A DNA stretch of 7,200 nucleotides from Pseudomonadota bacterium. Lineage in GTDB: Bacteria > Desulfobacterota > Desulfovibrionia > Desulfovibrionales > Desulfovibrionaceae. Made by a program: the position numbers and the translations under genes. The notes beneath the pieces were generated by a model. The model was given only the letters and a program-made list of their open reading frames with translations, was not told the origin of the DNA and made no database searches. Of the stretch, positions 6,722 through 7,200 are shown one piece after another (the first letter of the stretch is position 1; every line of letters starts with the position of its first letter). The stretch lies in contig JAEXTU010000318.1 in the NCBI GenBank assembly GCA_023453335.1, positions 1 to 7,200 on the forward strand. The letters run 5' to 3'.

Positions 6722-7200
6722 CTAGTTGCCGGTCTTGGGCTTGGGCTTGGGCGCCGGGGACTGGGCCGGGGCGGGCCGGGGCGCGGGAGAGGGCTTGGTT
6801 CCGGGCTTGGTCGCGCCGCCAGGCTTGGGCGCGTTGGCCACCGGCTTGGGCTTGGCCGGCGCGACCTCGGTCGCCGGCTTGGCCGGGGCCGCGGGCGCGG
6901 TGGCGTTCCCCGCAGGGATGGTGGCGTTGGAAACCGGCGCCACCAGGGGCAGGTCCTCGGGGTCCTCCTCGGGCGCCGAACCCGGGATGCGGGTGAAGAG
7001 CAGGACCTCCTCCAGGGAGTTATAGTCCACCAGGGGCCGGGCATGCACGGTGAGGAACAGGGAGATGTCCGAACGCTCGATGGCGGTGACCTCGGCCACG
7101 GGCAGGCCCTTGGGGAATATCCCGTCCAGGCCGGAGCTGACCAGGACCTCGCCCATGTCCAGCGGGGCGTTCAGGGGCACGTAGCGCACCTCCAGGTCCA
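6722..7200 (-). CDS. mreC: Rod shape-determining protein MreC (C-terminal 158 residues; runs off right edge)
   Basis: MreC is a periplasmic scaffold, anchored by an N-terminal helix, that binds and activates PBP2. Only its C-terminal part is here; the frame is open through the right edge, and the stop is TAG at 6722-6724. The visible start (DLEVRYVPLNAPLDMGEVLVSSGLDGIFPKGLPVAEV) is the end of the MreC beta-barrel domain, with its typical GD/GE-V-V-TSG-L-G/D-G-IFPKGLPVG pattern. It is followed by a TVHARPLVDYNSLEEVLLF-type segment that normally ends the protein. After that come about 85 extra residues (6725-6979) rich in Pro, Ala and Lys, ending in a PKPKPK run. This tail is probably disordered and periplasmic. 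Identity is also supported by the following mreD, mrdA and rodA. Confidence 0.93.
   Translation of the reverse strand, partial: DLEVRYVPLNAPLDMGEVLVSSGLDGIFPKGLPVAEVTAIERSDISLFLTVHARPLVDYNSLEEVLLFTRIPGSAPEEDPEDLPLVAPVSNATIPAGNATAPAAPAKPATEVAPAKPKPVANAPKPGGATKPGTKPSPAPRPAPAQSPAPKPKPKTGN
6734..6751. repeat. Three perfect tandem hexamers coding the Pro-Lys end of MreC
   Basis: CTTGGG occurs three times in a row on the plus strand (CCCAAG, Pro-Lys, in the coding sense), just before the mreC stop. Copy-number change by replication slippage would stay in frame and alter only the tail length. Confidence 0.75.

Noticed and set aside
6722..7044. Pro/Arg/Ser-rich minus-strand and Gly/Ala-rich plus-strand open frames over the mreC tail
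   Set aside because: They are out-of-frame readings of the repetitive Pro/Ala/Lys codons of mreC. The mreC frame connects to a conserved MreC domain.

Overview
This is GC-rich DNA (about two thirds G+C by eye). Every gene I can support is on the minus strand, so transcription runs from high to low coordinates. Two housekeeping blocks sit back to back. The gene order is mreC, mreD, mrdA (PBP2), rodA, bactofilin, then atpF', atpF, atpH, atpA. Together with a second b-type ATP synthase subunit and the residue-level look of AtpA, this points to a sulfate-reducing deltaproteobacterium of the Desulfovibrio type (Desulfobacterota, Desulfovibrionales). The taxonomic call is inference from gene order and protein character, not from a search.

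Right part (about 2741-7200): a cell-elongation (rod-shape) operon. It holds the C-terminal part of MreC, then MreD, the PBP2 transpeptidase and the RodA glycosyltransferase, all tightly packed or overlapping. A 108-base gap follows, then a small bactofilin. MreC and MreD scaffold the RodA-PBP2 peptidoglycan synthase at the inner membrane. The bactofilin is a self-polymerising cytoskeletal protein, and its position suggests a link to wall growth. mreB would be expected just beyond the right edge.

Middle (2607-2740): a 134-base intergenic region with a candidate sigma70-type promoter (TTGACA, 17-base spacer, TAAAGG) reading into the ATP synthase genes. Next to it is a GC-rich imperfect inverted repeat that may end the upstream transcript.

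Left part (1-2606): the start of an F1Fo ATP synthase operon. It encodes b' (AtpF'), b (AtpF, with a leader peptide), delta (AtpH) and the first 326 residues of alpha (AtpA), which runs off the left edge. No a- or c-subunit genes precede b', so those Fo genes must lie elsewhere. Gamma, beta and epsilon are expected to the left of the window.

I see no mobile element, CRISPR array, tRNA, rRNA or obvious horizontally acquired gene, and no undescribed system. The points worth a second look are small: a strong hairpin between the two b-subunit genes with its T-run on the antisense side, a Cys3-His cluster in PBP2 matching a known zinc site, a long Pro/Ala/Lys tail on MreC coded partly by perfect hexamer repeats, and several start codons that need correcting (two TTG, one GTG).
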